Source: Chamaelirium japonicum (Eukaryota; Streptophyta; Magnoliopsida; Liliales; Melanthiaceae). From it: a DNA stretch of 64,000 nt. The stretch is from assembly GCA_947650365.1 (NCBI GenBank), contig CANTAL010000026.1, positions 62,001 through 126,000 on the forward strand, written 5' to 3'. Both the position numbers and the translations under genes were made by a program. Within the stretch, counting starts at the first letter, position 1; every line of letters starts with the position of its first letter. Below are positions 53,529 to 64,000 of the stretch, in pieces. Below the pieces are notes generated by a model that was not told the DNA's origin, made no database searches, and was given only the letters and a program-made list of their open reading frames with translations.

Positions 53529-54168
53529 AATTAGAATGGATCATGCGAATGAATTAGAATGGATCGTACGAATGAATTAGAATGGATACAATCGAGCGAA
53601 TGAATTAGAATGGATCGTGCGAATGAATTAGAATGGATCGTACGAATGAATTAGAATGGATCGTACGAATGGATTAGAATGGATCGTACGAATAAATTAG
53701 AATGGATCATACAAATGAATTAGAAAGGTTACATTCGTGAGAATGAATTAGAAATGGATCATACGAATGAATTAGAATGGATCCTCCGAATGAATTAGAA
53801 TGTATCATGCGAATGAATTAGAATGGATCGTACGAATGAATTAGAATGGTTACATTCGTGCGAATGAATTAGAATGGATCGTACGAATGAATTAGAATGG
53901 ATCGTACAAATGAATTAGAATGGATCGTACGAATGATTTAGAATGGATACATTCGAGCGAATGAATTAGAATTGATCATACGAATGAATTAGAATGGATT
54001 GTACGAATGAATTAGATTGGATCGCTCGAATGGATCCATTCTAATTAGAATGGATCATACGAATGAATTAGAATGGATCGTACAAATGAATTAGAATGGA
54101 TTGTGCGAATGAATTAGAATGGATCCATTCTAATTAGAATGGATCGTACGAATGAATTAGAATGGATT
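53529..54168 (-). repeat. Satellite block 59 with two 10-bp flips
   Basis: The '-' run paired with block 6. Its 10-bp flips at 54035-54044 and 54124-54133 are the counterparts of 6277-6286 and 6366-6375. Confidence 0.87.
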
Positions 54169-56320
54169 CATTCGTACGATCCATTCAAATTCATTGACAT
54201 GATCCATTCTAATTCATTCGCACGAATGTATCCATTCTAATTCATTTGCACGATCCATTCTAATTCATTCCTATGATCCATTCTAATTAATTCGTACGAT
54301 CCATTCTAATTAGAATGGATCCATTCGAGCGATCCATTCTTATTCATTCGTACGATCCATTCTAATTCATTTGTATGATCAATTCTAATTCATTCGCACG
54401 ATCGATTCTAATTCATTCGTACGATCCATTCTAATCCATTCGTACGATCCATTCTAAACCATTCGTACGATCCATTCTAATTCATTCGCACGAATGTAAC
54501 CATTCTAATTCATTCATACGATCCATTCTAATTCATTCCTACGATCCATTCTAATTAATTCGTATGATCAATTCTAATTCATTCACACGATCCATTCTAA
54601 TTCATTCGTACGATCCATTCTAATTCATTCGCATGAATGTAACCATTCTAATTCATTCGTACGATCCATTCTAATTCATTCGCATGATACATTTTAATTC
54701 ATTCGCACAAATGTAACCATTCTAATTCATTCGGTGGATCCATTCTAATTCATTCGTACGATCCATTCTAATTCATTCTCACGAATGTAACCTTTCTAAT
54801 TCATTTGTATGATCCATTCTAATTCATTCGTACGATCCATTCTAATCCATTCGTACGATCCATTTTAATTCATTCGTACGATCCATTCTAATCCATTCGC
54901 ACGATCCATTCTAATCCATTGTACGATCCATTCTAATTCATTCGTACGATCCATTCTAATTCATTCGCACGATCCATTCTAATTCATTCGTACGATCCAT
55001 TCTAATTCATTCGCTCGAATGTATCCATTCTAATTCATTTGTACGATCCATTCTAATTCATTCGTACGATCCATTCTAATCCATTCGTACGATCCATTCT
55101 AATTCATTCGTACAATGCGTTCTAATCCATTCATACGATCCATTCATATTCATTCGTACGATCCATTCTAATTCATTTGTACGATCCATTCTAATTCATT
55201 CGTACGATCCATTATAATTCATTCGTACGATCCATTCTAATTCATTCTAATTCATTCGCTCGAATGTATCCATTCTAATTCATTCGTACGATCCATTCTT
55301 ATTCATTCATACGATCCATTCTAATTCATTCGCACGATCCATTCTAATCCATTCGTACGATCCATTATAATTCATTCGTACGATCCATTCTAATTCATTC
55401 GTATGATCCATTCTAATTCATTCGTATGAGCTATTCTAATTCATTCATACGATCCATTCTAATTCATTCGTACGATCCATTGTAATTCATTCATACAATC
55501 CATTCAGATTCATTCGCACAAATGTATCCATTCAAATTCATTCGTACGATCCATTCTAATTAATTCGCACGATCAATTCTAATTCAGTCGTATGAATGTA
55601 TCCATTTTAATTCATTCGTACGATCCATTCTAATTCATTCGTACGATCAATTCTAATTAGAATGGATCGATCGATTCTAATTCATTCGCACGATCCATTC
55701 TAATTCATTCATACAATCCATTCAGATTCATTCGCACAAATGTATCCATTCAAATTCATTCGTACGATCCATTCTAATTCATTCGTATGATCCATTCTAA
55801 TTCATTCGTACGATCTATTCCATTCTCATAATCCATTCTAATTCATTCGCATGATCCATTCTAATTCATTCGTACGATCCATTCTAATTCATTCGTATGA
55901 TTCATTCTAATTCATTCCTACGATCTATTCTAATTCATTCGCTCGAATGTATCCATTCTAATTCATTCGTTCGATCCATTCTAATTCATCGTACGATCCA
56001 TTCAAATTCATTCGCATGATCCATTCTAATTTATTCATACGATCCATTCTAATTCATTCTCACGAATGTAACATTTCTAATTCATTTGTATGATCCATTC
56101 TAATTCATTCGTACGATCCATTCTAATCCATTTGTACGATCCATTTTAATCCATTCGTACGATCCATTCTAGTCCATTCGTACGATCCATTCTAATTCAT
56201 TCGTACGATCCATTCTAATTCATTTTCACAAATGTAACCTTTCTAATTCATTTGTACGATCCATTCTAATTCATTCGTACGATCCATTCTAATTCATTCG
56301 CACGATCCATTCTAATTCGA
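54169..56320 (+). repeat. Satellite block 60 with two micro-flips
   Basis: The '+' run paired with block 7, with flips at 54310-54319 and 55657-55670. It carries CGGTGGATCC near 54733 and ACAATGCGTTC near 55112. It exits at CGATCG. Confidence 0.87.
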
Positions 56321-57531
56321 TCGTACGAATGAATTATAATGGATCATAGGAATGAATTAGAATGGATCGTGCAAATGAATTAGAATGGATACATTCATGC
56401 GAATGAATTAGAATGGATCGTAGGAATGAATTAGAATGGATCGTACGAATGAATTAGAATGGTTACATTCGTACGAATGAATTTGGAATGGATCGGACGA
56501 ATGAATTAGAATGGATCGTACGAATGAATTAGAATGGATCATAGGAATGAATTAGAATGGATCGTGCAAATGAATTAGAATGGATACATTCGTGCGAATG
56601 AATTAGAATGGATCGTGCGAATGAATTAGAATGGATCATACGAATGAATTAGAACGGATACATTCATGCGAAGGAATTAGAATGGATCGTACGAATGGAT
56701 TAGAATGGATCGTACGAATGGATTAGAATGGATCGTACGAATATATTAGAATGGATTGTGCGAATAAAATAGAATGGATACATTCGTGCGAATGAATTAG
56801 AATGGAATGTAAGAATGAATTAGAATGGATCGTACTAATGAATTAGAATGGATCCATTCGTACAAATGAATTAGAATGGATCGTACGAATGAATTAGAAT
56901 AGATCGTACGAATGGATTAGTACGCATTGTACGAATGAATTAGAATGGATCGTGCGAATGAGTTAGAATGGATCGTACGAATGAATTAGAATGGATCATA
57001 CAAATGAATTAGAATGGATACATTCATGCGAATGAATTAGAATGGATCGTAGGAATGAATTAGAATGGATCGTACGAATGAATTAGAATGGTTACATTTG
57101 TGCGAATGAATTAGAATGGATCGTACGAATGGATTAGAATTGATCGAACGAATGGATTAGAATGGATCGTACGAATGAATTAGAATGGATTGTGCGAATG
57201 AATTAGAATGGATACATTCGTGCGAATGAATTAGAATGGAATGTAAGAATGAATTAGAATGGATCGTACTAATGAATTAGAATGGATCCATTCGTACAAA
57301 TGGATTAGAATGGATCGTACGAATGAATTAGAATGGATCGTAGAATGAATTAGAATGGATCATGCGAATGAATTAAAATGGATCGTACAAATGAATTAGA
57401 ATGGATCGTGCGAATGAATTAGAATGGATCGTACGAATGAATTAGAATCGATACATTTGTGTGAATGAATTAGATTGCATCGTACGAATGAATTTGAATT
57501 GATTGTACGAATGAATTTGAATGGATATATT
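56321..57531 (-). repeat. Satellite block 61
   Basis: The '-' run paired with block 8, including both GGATCCATTCGTACAAATG micro-flips (about 56856 and 57286). Confidence 0.87.
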
Positions 57532-58882
57532 TGAATGTATCCATTCTAATTCGTTCGTACGATTCATTCATTCGTATGAGCTATTCTAATTCATTCGTGC
57601 GATCCATTCTAATTCATTCGTACGATCCATTCTAATCTATTCGTACGATCCATTCTAATTCATTCGTACAATGCGTTCTAATCCATTCGTACGATCCATT
57701 CTAATTCATTCGTACGATCCATTCTAATTCATTTATACGAAAGGATCCATTCTAATTCATTAGTACGATCCATTCTAATTCATTCTTACATTCCATTCTA
57801 ATTCGTTCGCACGAATGTATCCATTCTAATTCATTCGCACAATCCATTCTAATTCATTCGTACGATGCATTCTAATCCATTCGAACGATCCACTCTAATC
57901 CATTCGTACGATCCATTCTAATTCATTCGCACGAATGTAACCAATCTAATTCATTCGTACGATCCATTCTAATTCATTCATACGATCCATTCTAATTCAT
58001 TCGCATGAATGTATCCATTCTAATTCATTTGTATGATCCATTCTAATTCATTCGTACGATCCATTCTAATTCATTCGCATGATCCATTCTAATATGTTCG
58101 TATAATCCATTCTAATTCATTCGTACGATCCATTCTAATTCATTTGCATGAAGGTATCCATTCTAATTCATTCGTATGATCCATTCTAATTCATTCATGC
58201 AATCCATTCTAATTCATTCATACGATCCATTCTAACTCATTCTCACAAATGTAACCTTTCTAATTCATTTGTACGATCTATTCTAATTCACTCGTACGAT
58301 CTATTCTAATTCATTCGCTCGAATGTATCCATTCTAATTCATTCGTACGATCCATTCTAATTCATTCGCACGAATGTAACCTTTCTAATTTATTCGTCCG
58401 ATCCATTCTAATTCATTCATACAATCCATTCTAATTCATTCGCACGAATGTATCCATTATAATTCATTCGTACGATCCATTCTAATCCATTCGTACGATC
58501 TATTCTAATTCATTCGCACAAATGTATCTATTCTAATTCATTCGTACAATCCATTCTAATTCATTCGTACGATCCATTCTAATTCATTCGCACGATCCAT
58601 TCGAATTCTTTCATATGATCCATTCTAATTCATTCGCACGAATGTATCCATTCTAATTCATTCGCACGAATGTATCCATTCTAATCCATTCGTACGATCC
58701 ATTCTAATCCATTCGTACGATCCATTCTAATCCATTCGTACGATCGATTTTAATTCATTCATACGATCCATTCTAATTCATTCGTATGATCAATTCTAAT
58801 TCATTTGCATGATCCATTCTAATTCATTCGTACGATCCATTCTAATTCATTCGCACGAATGTATCCATTCTAATTGATTCGT
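57532..58882 (+). repeat. Satellite block 62
   Basis: The '+' run paired with block 9 but longer by about 0.4 kb. The extra stretch matches 32.52-32.83 kb in the third copy, so copy A probably lost it. Confidence 0.87.
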
Positions 58883-59009
58883 ACAAATGAATTAGAAATG
58901 AATAAGAATGGATCGTACGAATGAATTAGAATGGATCATGTGAATGAATTTGAATGGATCGTACAAATGAATAAGAATGGATCGTACGAATGAATTAGAA
59001 TGGATCGTA
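58883..59009 (-). repeat. Satellite block 63
   Basis: A short '-' run paired with block 10. It is entered at CGTACAAATG. Confidence 0.86.
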
Positions 59010-59565
59010 CGAATGTATCCATTCCAATTCATTCGTACGATCCATTCTAATTTGTACGAATGGATCCATTCTAATCCATTCGTACGATCCATTCTAATTC
59101 ATTCGCTCGAATGTATCCAATCTAATTCATTCGTACGATCCATTCTTATTCATTCATACGATCCATTTTAATTCATTCGCACGATCCATTCTAAATCATT
59201 CGCACAATCCGTTCTAATTCATTCGCACAATCCATTCTAATTCATTCGCACGAATGTATCCATTCTAATTCATTCGTACGATCCATTCTAATTCATTCGC
59301 ACGATCCATTCTAATTCATTCGTACGATCCATTCTAGTCCATTCATACGATCCATTCGAACTCATTCTCACAAATGTATCCATTCTAATTCATTCGTACG
59401 ATCTATTCTAATTCATTCGCTCGAATGTATCCATTCTAATTCATTCGTTCGATCCATTCTAATTCATTCGTACGATCCATTCAAATTCATTCGCATGATC
59501 CATTCTAATTCATTCGCTCGATCCATTCTAATTCATTCGTACGATCCATTCTAATTCATTCGCTC
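59010..59565 (+). repeat. Satellite block 64
   Basis: The '+' run paired with block 11, with a 9-bp flip at 59056-59064. It exits at CGCTCGAATGG. Confidence 0.87.
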
Positions 59566-61716
59566 GAATGGATCGTACAAATGAATTAGAATGGATCGGA
59601 CGAATTAGAATGGATCATGCGAATGAATTAGAATGAATCGTACGAATGAATTAGAATGGATCGTGCGAATGAATTAGAATGGATCGTACGAATGAATTAG
59701 AATGGATTCGTACGAATGAATTAGAATGGATCGTACGAATGAATTAGAATGGATCGTACGAATGAATTAGAATGGTTACATTCGTGCGAATGAATTAGAA
59801 TGGATCGTACGAATTAATTAGAATGGATCGTGCGAATGAATTAGAATTGATCATACGAATGAATTAGAATGGATCGTACGAATGGATTAGAACGCATTGT
59901 ACGAATGAATTAGAATAGATACATTTGTGCGAATGAATTAGATTGCATCGTATGAATGAATTTGAATGGATTGTACGAATGAATTAGAATGGATCGTACG
60001 AATGAATTAGCATGGATCATGCGAATGAATTAGAATAGATCGTACGAATGAATTAGAATGGATCGTACGAATAAATTAGAATGGATCGTGCGAATGAATA
60101 AGAATGGATCGTACGAATGAATTACAATGGATCCACCGAATGAGTTAGAATGGATCATGCGAATGAATTAGAATGGATCGTACGAATGAATTAGAATGGA
60201 TACATTCGTGCGAATGAATTAGAATGGTTCGGACGAATGAATTAGAATTGATCGTGCGAATGAATTAGAATGGATCATACGATTGAATTTGAATGGATCG
60301 TACGAATAAATTAGAATGGATACATTTGTGTGATGAATAAGAATGGAGCGTACGAATGAATTACAATGGAGCGTACGAATGAACTAGAATGGATACATTC
60401 GTGCGAATGAATTAGAATGGATCATGCGAATGAATTAGAATGGATCGAGCGAATGAATTAGAATGGATCATGCAAATGAATTTGAATGGATCGTACAAAT
60501 GAATTAGAATGGATCGAACGAATGAATTAGAATGGATACATTCGAGCGAATGAATTAGAATAGATCGTACGAATGAATTAGAATGGATACATTTGTGAGA
60601 ATGAGTTAGAATGGATCGTATGAATGAATTAGAATGGATCGTGCGAATGAATTAGAATGGATTGTACGAATGAATTAGAATGGATACATTTGTGCGAGTG
60701 AATTAGAATGGATCGTACGAATGAATTAGAATGGATCGTACGAATGAATTAGAATGGATACATTCGTGCGAATGAATTAGAATGGATTGTGCGAATGAAT
60801 TAGAACGGATTGTGCGAATGATTTAGAATGGATCGTGCGAATGAATTAAAATGGATCGTATGAATGAATAAGAATGGATCGTACGAATGAATTAGAATGG
60901 ATACATTCGAGCGAATGAATTAGAATGGATCGTACGAATGGATTAGAATGGATCGTGTGAATGAATTAGAAAGGATCGTACGAATGAATTAGAATGGATA
61001 TATTCGTGCGAATGAATTAGAATGGATCGTACGAATGAATTAGACTGGATCGTACGAAAAAATTAGAATGGATGCATTCATGCAAATGAATTAGAATGGA
61101 TCGTGCGAATGAATTAGAATCGATCGTACGAATGAATTAGAATGGATCGTAAGAATGAATTAGATCGTACGAATGAATTAGAATGGATCGTGCGAATGAA
61201 TTAGAATTGATCATACGAATGAATTAGAATGGATCGTGCGAATGAATTAGAATGGATCGTACGAATGCATTAGAATAGATACATTCGTGCGAATGAATTA
61301 GAATGGATCATACGAATGAATTAGAATGGATACATTTGTGCAAATGAATTTGAATGGATTGCACGAATTGAATTAGAATGGATCGTACGAATGGATTAGA
61401 ATGGATCGTACGAATGAATTAGAATGAATCATACAAATGAATTAAAAAGGTTACATTCGTGAGAATGAATTCGAATGGATCTTGCGAATGAATTAGAATT
61501 GATCATACGAATGAATTAGAATGGATCGTACGAATGAATTAGAATAGATCGTGTGAATGAATTAGAATGGATCGTACGAACGAATTAGAATGGATCGTAC
61601 GAACGAATTAGAATGGATCGTATGAACGAATTAGAAGAGATCGTACGAATGAAATAGAATGGATACATTCGAGCGAATGAATTAGAATGGATCGTACGAA
61701 CGAATTAGAATGGATC
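59566..61716 (-). repeat. Satellite block 65
   Basis: The '-' run paired with block 12. An extra stretch of about 0.45 kb (about 60.42-60.95 kb) is absent from copy A. It exits by GGATC/TAATTCATTC. Confidence 0.87.
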
Positions 61717-64000
61717 TAATTCATTCGCACGATCCATTCTAATTCATTCGTACGATCCATTCTAATTCATTCGCTTGAATGTAATCATTCTAATTCATTC
61801 GTACGATCCATTCTAATTCATTCCTATGATCCATTCTAATTCATTCTCACGAATGTAACATTTCTAATTAATTTGTATATATCCATTATAATTCATTCGT
61901 ACAATCTATTCTAATTCATTCGCACAATCCATTCTACTTTATTCCTACGTACGATCCATTCTAATTCATTCGTACGATCCATTCTAATTCATTCGCACGA
62001 ATGTATCCATTCTAATGCATTCGTACGATCCATTCTAATTCATTCGCACGATGCATTCATTCATTCGCATGATCCATTCTAATTCATTCGCACGATCCAT
62101 TCTAATTCATTCGCTCGAATGTGTCCATTCTAATTCATTCGCACGAATGTATCCATTCTAATTCATTCGTACGATCCATTCTAATTCATTCGTATGATCC
62201 ATTCTAATTCATTCGCACGAATGTAACCATTCTAATTCATTCGTATGGTCCATTCTAATTCATTCCTATGATCCATTCTAATTCATTCCTACGATCTATT
62301 CTAATTCATTCGTACGATCCATTCTAATGCATTCGTACGATTCATTCTAATTCATTCACACAATCTATTCTAATTCATTCGTACGATCCGTTCTAATTCA
62401 TTCCTACAATCCATTCTAATTCATTCGCACGAATGTATCCATTCTAATTCATTCGTACGATCCATTCTAATTCATTCGTACGATTCATTCTAATCCATTC
62501 GTACGGTCCATTCTAATTCATTCGCACGAATGTAACCATTCTAATTCATTCGTACGATCCATTCTAATTCATTCCTACGATCCATTCTAATTCATTCGCA
62601 CGAATGTATCCTTTCTAATTCATTTGCACGATCCATTCTAATTCATTCGTATGATCCATTCTAATTCATTCGTACGATCCATTCTAATTCATTCGTACGA
62701 TCCATTCTAATCCATTCGTGCGATCCATTCTAATTCATTCCTACGATCCATTCTAATTCATTCTCACAAATGTAACCTTTCTAATTCATTTGTACGATCC
62801 ATTCTAATTTATTCATACGATCCATTCTAATTCATTCGCACGATCCATTCTAATTCATTCGTACGATCCATTCTAATTCATTCGCACAATCCATTCTTAT
62901 TCATTCGTACGATCCATTCTAATTCATTCGTATGATCCATTCTAACTCATTCGGTGGATCCATTCTAATTCATTCGTACGATCCATTCTAATTCATTCGC
63001 ACGATCCATTCTAACTAATTCGCACGATCCATTCTTATTCATTCATACGATCCATTCTAATTCATTCGCACAATCCATTCTAATTCATTCGTACTATCCA
63101 TTCTAATTCATTCGTATGATCCATTCTAACTCATTCGGTGGATCCATTCTAATTCATTCGTACGATCCATTATAATTCATTCGCACGAATGCATCCATTC
63201 TAATTTATTCGTACGATCCATTCTAATTCATTCGTACGATCTATTCTAATTCATTCGCACGAATGTAACCATTCTAATTCATTCGTACGATTCATTCTAA
63301 TTCATTCGTATGAGCTATTCTAATTCATTCATACAATCCATTCTAATTCATTCGTACGATCCATTGTAATTCATTCGTACGATCCATTCTAATTCATTCG
63401 CACGATCCATTCTAATTCATTTGCACGATCCATTCTAAATCATTCCTATGATCCATTCTAATTCATTCGTACGATCCATTCTAATTCATTCGTACGATGC
63501 ATTCTAATCCATTCGTACGATCCATTCTAATTCATTCGTACGATCCATTCTAATTCATTCTCACAAATGTAACCTTTCTAATTCATTTGTACGATCCATT
63601 CTAATTCATTCGTACGATCCATTCTAATCCATTCGTACAATCCATTCTAATCCATTCGTACGATCCATTCTAATTCATTCGCACGAATGTAACCATTCTA
63701 ATTCATTTGTACGATCCATTCTAATTCATTCCTACGATCCATTCTAATTCATTCGTACGAATGTATCCATTCTAATTCATTTGCACGATTCATTCTAATT
63801 CATTTCTATGATCCATTCTAATTCATTCTTACGATCCATTCTAATTTATTCGTTCGAATGTATCCATTCTAATTCATTCGTACGATCCATTCTAATTTGT
63901 TCGTACGATCCATTCTAATTCGTTCGTACGATCCATTCTAATTCATTCGCACGATCCATTCTAATTCATTCGCACGATCCATTCTAATTCATTTGTACGA
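61717..64000 (+). repeat. Satellite block 66
   Basis: The '+' run to the window end. It pairs with 13.12-13.98 kb until about 62.59 kb. Then 62.78-63.16 kb pairs with 15.50-15.90 kb, including both CGGTGGATCC variants. Confidence 0.88.

Larger units (their letters stand above)
52130..62590. repeat. Large duplication, copy B
   Basis: Direct-orientation partner of 4.43-13.98 kb, longer by about 0.9 kb. The excess is mainly two stretches, about 58.2-58.6 kb and 60.42-60.95 kb. The LTR lies outside it, about 1.7 kb upstream. Confidence 0.88.
50391..64000. repeat. 23/28-bp satellite array, right part
   Basis: This continues the same array after the LTR insertion. The first bases (TGATCCATTC) resume exactly the monomer that the element interrupted. 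Most of 52.13-62.59 kb is a diverged second copy of 4.43-13.98 kb, so this part is not independent sequence. The array runs off the right end of the window in '+' orientation, as it does at the left end. Confidence 0.97.

Noticed and set aside
1-64000. CRISPR array
   Set aside because: There are no unique spacers between repeats. The monomers abut directly, and the variable part is a few bases of the same unit.
1-64000. Human satellite II/III or an ATTCT/ATTCC microsatellite
   Set aside because: The monomer is rich in ATTC, as those are, but the stable 23/28-bp period with GATCC and CGTAC, and the strand mosaic, do not fit a 5-bp repeat family.
1-64000. Telomeric repeat
   Set aside because: No run of TTTAGGG, TTAGGG or a related telomere unit was seen on either strand.
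1-64000. Assembly artefact as the source of all orientation switches
   Set aside because: Long-read foldbacks could create single switches, but many junctions recur with the same flanks in separate copies and several are imperfect, which favours real structure. Individual unique junctions, such as 38925, remain unproven without reads.

Overview
The window is almost entirely one satellite-DNA array, broken once by a 954-bp solo LTR of a retrotransposon. I find no protein gene, rRNA, tRNA or CRISPR array. The satellite is built from two interleaved monomer lengths. The 23-bp unit begins GATCCATTCTAATTC and closes ATTCGTAC. The 28-bp unit is the same unit with a 5-bp insertion (ATGTA) after its first two bases, so it begins GAATGTATCC. 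The two forms alternate throughout, and the units are AT-rich and diverged at a few positions each.

Likely source: a eukaryotic centromere-type array. The 23/28-bp monomer pair, the palindromic head-to-head joins and the LTR element match what I recall of the published centromere-unit satellite of the holocentric lilioid plant Chionographis japonica (arrays of 23- and 28-bp monomers able to form palindromes, in megabase-sized CENH3-positive units). This identification is from memory and was not searched. The centromere role is inference from that match; nothing in the sequence proves CENH3 binding.

Layout: the array is an inversion mosaic. Monomer runs switch strand more than 60 times. Summing my hand-called blocks gives roughly 33 kb in the orientation called '+' here (CCATTCTAATTC on the given strand) and about 30 kb in the other. 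Many switches sit on short palindromes of the monomer itself: CGTACG, CTAATTAG, GGATCC, CATTCGTACGAATG. Runs vary from about 10 bp to 3.36 kb (15903-19258). The densest switching is at 37-49 kb.

Higher-order structure: monomer variants occur in a fixed order. One phrase of about 13 monomers (about 314 bp) recurs on both strands. Larger duplications are visible: about 4.43-13.98 kb is repeated, junctions included, at about 52.13-62.59 kb, with a partial third copy at 31.80-32.83 kb. Other pairs are 42.5-43.87 / 50.72-52.09 kb, 26.48-27.64 / 28.90-30.03 kb, and tandem pairs of about 755, 480-503 and 304-327 bp.

The solo LTR (49437-50390) starts TG, ends CA, has matching ends (TGTTTGGGGG / CCCCCAACA) and is flanked by a perfect 5-bp target duplication TGATC that interrupts a satellite monomer cleanly. 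It is visibly more GC-rich than the array and carries its own 22-bp minisatellite. All ORFs in the window are by-products of the satellite period or chance ORFs in the LTR.
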